From Stigmatella ashevillena (GTDB lineage: Bacteria > Myxococcota > Myxococcia > Myxococcales > Myxococcaceae), in assembly GCF_028368975.1 (NCBI RefSeq), contig NZ_JAQNDM010000002.1:620001-684000 (forward strand): 64,000 nucleotides of DNA, written 5' to 3'. The translations under genes and the position numbers were made by a program. This document shows, one piece after another, positions 61,546 to 64,000 of this stretch. The stretch's first letter is position 1; the number at the start of each line of letters is the position of its first letter. Under the pieces are notes generated by a model. That model saw nothing but the letters and a program-made list of their open reading frames with translations. It searched no databases and was not told the origin of the DNA.

Positions 61546-62087
61546 GGCAGTCCTCTCTTGGAGAGACGCTCGAAGGCGGGATCGGTGGTCCTCAACGCCT
61601 CGGCAACCTGAAGCTCCTGGCTGCCGAGGATCCGGCCAATGTCCAACAGCAGGACGAACTTGCTGCCCACCCGGCCCATGCCCGTGAGGAAGTCGATGGG
61701 AATGGGCGTCCCAAACGCGGGCAGCGGCTCCAGTTCCTCCGGTGTGAAGTCCAGCACCTGCCCGATGGTGTCGATGAGCAGACCCATCACGATCTTCTCG
61801 CCCCGGAGCACCCCCTCCACGACCACGATGCAGGCCCGGCGGGAGACCTTGCCAGGGGGCAACCCAAGCTTCACCGCCAGATCCACCACGGGCAACACAC
61901 TGCCCCGCAGGTTGGTGACGCCCCGGAGCCACGGGGGCGCGCCGGGAATGCGCGTCACGGCGCTGTATTCGATGATCTCCTTCACCTGGAGGATCCCCAG
62001 CGCGTACTCCTCATCCTCCAGGAAGAAGCTGAGGTACTGCGACAGGGTCGTGGCAGACGATGAACTCGATGAACTCGATGAACTCAT
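61542..62087 (-). CDS. cheW: Chemotaxis coupling protein CheW with N-terminal poly-Ser tract
   Basis: A 181-residue CheW adaptor linking receptors to CheA. After an unusual run of about ten Ser encoded by a 9-base tandem repeat, the CheW fold appears: YLSFFLEDEEYALGILQVKE, YSAVTRIPGAPPWLRGVTNL (family signature with RG-x-NLRG), SVLPVVDLAVKLGLP, and FVLLLDIGRILG. The ATG at 62087 has GGGGAG 4 bases upstream. It lies 20 bases after cheA and overlaps cheR. The C-terminal ~20 residues extend past the usual end. Confidence 0.92.
   Translation of the reverse strand: MSSSSSSSSSSATTLSQYLSFFLEDEEYALGILQVKEIIEYSAVTRIPGAPPWLRGVTNLRGSVLPVVDLAVKLGLPPGKVSRRACIVVVEGVLRGEKIVMGLLIDTIGQVLDFTPEELEPLPAFGTPIPIDFLTGMGRVGSKFVLLLDIGRILGSQELQVAEALRTTDPAFERLSKRGLP
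62059..62085. repeat. Three tandem copies of a 9-base unit in cheW
   Basis: The unit GATGAACTC occurs three times exactly, at 62059-62067, 62068-62076 and 62077-62085. It encodes SerSerSer per unit at the very start of CheW. Slippage would add or remove three residues without a frameshift. Confidence 0.95.
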
Positions 62088-62107
62088 AGTGCTCCCCCGG
62101 GGAAGGC

Positions 62108-63751
62108 TCAGGCCACGCGGATGAAGGGTCTCGGCAGAAGGCTGCGAAGGAGCGAAGAGACATCGAGCACGAGGGCCACCCGGCCCGTGCCCAGGATGGC
62201 GGAGCCCGAGAGCCCCGGCAGGTGCTGGAAGAGCTTGCTGAGCGGCTTGATGACCGTCTGCGCCTGCCCGAGCAGCGAATCCACCGCGAGCCCGGCCCGG
62301 AAATCCCGCCCATGTCCCACGATGACGACACTCTCGCGCTCCGGCCGGGGGCCCTCGGCCGCGAAGTGCTCGCGCAACCGCAGGTACGGCAGCGCGTGGC
62401 CCCGCAGGTGGAGCAGCCCGGTGGCACCGGTGCCCCTCTCTTCGAGAGGAAGCTCGACACACTCGAAGACGTTCTCCAGGGGCAAGACATAGGTGTCCTC
62501 GCCCACGCCCACGCAGAACCCCTCGATGATCGACAGGGTCAGCGGCAACCGAAGGGTGAAGGACGTCCCAGCGCCCTCCCGCGTCTCGATAGAGATGGAG
62601 CCCCGCAGCATCTCGATGTTGCGCCACACCACGTCCATGCCGATGCCCCGGCCGGACAGCTCGGTGATGCGCTCGGCGGTGGAGAACCCCGGCGCGAAGA
62701 TGAGCTGAAACAGCTCCGCGTCATCCCGCTCCTCATTCGGCCCCAGCAACCCTGTCGCCCGGGCCTTCTGCAGGATGCGCTCCCGGTTCAGCCCCACCCC
62801 GTCGTCCGACACCTGGACGACAATGGCACCGGCCTCCTGCCGGGCGTGGATGCGCAGAGTCCCCGTGGGAGGCTTGCCTCGCGCCTGACGGACTCCCGGC
62901 AGCTCGATGCCATGGTCCACCGCGTTGCGCACCAGGTGCGTGAGGGGATCCCGGATGAGCTCCACCACCGTGGTGTCCACCTCCACGTCCTCGCCACCCG
63001 TCTCCAGCCGCACCTGCTTGCCCGTTGCGGCCCCCAGCTCCCACAGCGTTCTCGCGAAGGGTTGAAAGGCCCTGCCAATGGGCACCAGCCGTGCCTTCAA
63101 CACCAGCTCCTGCAAGTCCAGGTACAGCCGGTCCGTCTCCTGATGCGCCTCCAGCAGTTCCGCCGGGGAATGGCGCTCCGCCTGCTCCAGCATGGCCGTC
63201 AGCCGACCCCGCGAGATGGCGATCTCTCCTGTCAGATCCAACAGCCGGTCCAACCGGTCCAGCCCCACCCTCAATGTCCGTTCCGGGGCCGGAAGCTCTC
63301 CGAGCGCTTCGGGGAGAACCCCCCGCACCTTCCCCAGGACAGGAGGCTCGCCGGCCGTGCCCCCCGCGCGGGCCGTCTGCATGAGCCGCCCCTGGATGAC
63401 CGCGGGATCGACATCCGCCGCCACCCGCCCCTCCCCAGGCACCCCGAGCAACATGCGGAGCGCATCCACCGACTGAAGCAACAGGGTGACCACGGACGCG
63501 CTCGCTGGGAGGGTGCGCGCCACGAACATCTGAAGCAGATCCTCGACGGAGTGGACCAGCTCGGAGGCGTCCGGGAACCCCATCATCAAGCAGTTGCCCT
63601 TGAGGGTGTGGACGGCGCGAAACAGCCCCTTGAGCACCTCCGGGTCCTGGGTGGACTCGAGCATGAGGATGGCGCGCTCCATCCCCATGAGCAGCTCCCG
63701 CGCCTCGGTGCGGAAGATGCCGCGCAGCGCCTCCATATCGTCGGGATGCAT
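62108..63751 (-). CDS. cheA: Chemotaxis histidine kinase CheA
   Basis: A 547-residue CheA-type kinase, shorter than E. coli CheA. The HPt domain has the phosphorylated His in RAVHTLKGNCLMMG. There is no evident P2 domain; a ~40-residue linker leads to the dimerisation helices. The ATPase has N box HLVRNAVDHGIE, G1 DDGVG and G2 GRGIGMDVV. The C-terminal CheW-like domain (IIEGFCVGVGEDTYVLPLEN to ALVLDVSSLLRSL) is complete. No receiver is fused, so the response regulator must be elsewhere. The ATG at 63751 overlaps the cheD stop (TGATG) and has AGAGG upstream. Confidence 0.94.
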   Translation of the reverse strand: MHPDDMEALRGIFRTEARELLMGMERAILMLESTQDPEVLKGLFRAVHTLKGNCLMMGFPDASELVHSVEDLLQMFVARTLPASASVVTLLLQSVDALRMLLGVPGEGRVAADVDPAVIQGRLMQTARAGGTAGEPPVLGKVRGVLPEALGELPAPERTLRVGLDRLDRLLDLTGEIAISRGRLTAMLEQAERHSPAELLEAHQETDRLYLDLQELVLKARLVPIGRAFQPFARTLWELGAATGKQVRLETGGEDVEVDTTVVELIRDPLTHLVRNAVDHGIELPGVRQARGKPPTGTLRIHARQEAGAIVVQVSDDGVGLNRERILQKARATGLLGPNEERDDAELFQLIFAPGFSTAERITELSGRGIGMDVVWRNIEMLRGSISIETREGAGTSFTLRLPLTLSIIEGFCVGVGEDTYVLPLENVFECVELPLEERGTGATGLLHLRGHALPYLRLREHFAAEGPRPERESVVIVGHGRDFRAGLAVDSLLGQAQTVIKPLSKLFQHLPGLSGSAILGTGRVALVLDVSSLLRSLLPRPFIRVA

Positions 63752-64000
63752 CACCCACCTCTCAGTGTCTTGAGCATCACCGTCCCATCCTCGGTGCGAA
63801 AGCGTAGCTTGCGGCCGAAGGCCCCTCCCACGTCCTCAGCGACGAGGGGAATGTCCAGTTCCTTCAAGAGCGTCCTGGCCAACTGGGCGTTGCGCTGGCC
63901 CAGGCTCGCTCCTGTCTCCGGCCCGGGACCTTCCAGGATCGCCCCCCCGAACATACCCGCTTGCAGGTGCTGCCGCTGGCACCCCAGGCGCGACAGTTGC
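63751..64000 (-). CDS. cheD: Chemoreceptor glutamine deamidase CheD (5' truncated at window edge)
   Basis: The frame is open to the right edge, so the N-terminus, with the catalytic Cys and His, lies outside the window. The visible ~83 residues match the CheD C-terminal half: AGMFGGAILEG (FGGA motif), SLGQRNAQLARTLLKELDIP (G-x-RN), AEDVGGAFGRKLRF (eDvGG-x-xgRk) and the closing DGTVMLKTLRGG. CheD deamidates receptor glutamines and tunes adaptation with CheR. It is the first visible gene of the che operon, and its stop overlaps the cheA start by one base. Confidence 0.9.
   Translation of the reverse strand, partial: QLSRLGCQRQHLQAGMFGGAILEGPGPETGASLGQRNAQLARTLLKELDIPLVAEDVGGAFGRKLRFRTEDGTVMLKTLRGG

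Overview
The window is high-GC, densely packed DNA that reads as the chromosome of a myxobacterium. The Cystobacterineae (Stigmatella, Cystobacter or Archangium type) are my best guess, but no 16S or species marker is present. The pointers are many Ser/Thr kinases, a sigma-54 activator, PilZ and HD-GYP proteins, a lone sigma region 1.1 domain, a type I polyketide synthase, lipoprotein toxin/immunity pairs, and many 4-bp ATGA/GTGA overlaps. No gap between genes exceeds about 250 bases.

Layout. 1-4.6 kb: a truncated HD-GYP response regulator, moaA, a DUF4870 protein and thiC behind a TPP riboswitch. 4.6-11.4 kb: a membrane-fused spermidine-synthase-like protein, then a PknK-type kinase/ATPase translationally coupled to a methyltransferase. 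11.4-16.9 kb: a five-gene lipid operon (cNMP-patatin lipase, CMD-like protein, FabH-like synthase, acyltransferase, reductase) opposite a sigma-54 activator. 18.8-25.6 kb: an uncharacterised protein, an orphan OLD-type ATPase/nuclease of foreign look, and two TetR-controlled redox genes with clear palindromic operators. 25.6-27.6 kb: a pirin and a porin.

27.6-40.7 kb holds the most interesting locus: two divergent operons. Leftward are an AfsA-domain protein, a HAD phosphatase, an unknown protein, an MFS exporter, an aldo/keto reductase and an ABM protein. Rightward are an acyl-activating ligase, a FabG-like reductase, an acyl carrier protein and a KS-AT-DH-KR-ACP polyketide synthase whose KR has lost its catalytic residues. 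Together they have the parts of a butyrolactone (A-factor-like) signal pathway, in which a polyketide synthase could make the beta-keto acyl chain that AfsA enzymes condense with a C3 sugar phosphate. This is inference.

40.7-46.9 kb carries two lipoprotein toxin/immunity pairs (AHH nuclease with Imm11; PD-(D/E)XK-like with DUF3396). They lie on either side of a TetR-controlled desaturase/hemolysin III operon and next to a tRNA-Thr(CGU). They resemble in layout the SitA/SitI toxins passed between myxobacteria by outer-membrane exchange.

46.9-64 kb is mostly housekeeping and signalling: glutamate dehydrogenase, PilZ, HtrA, GrpE, FtsH, Nudix, a pseudokinase, an XRE regulator, a decayed gene, an FdhF/YdeP molybdoenzyme, and a cheD-cheA-cheW-cheR operon that runs off the right edge.
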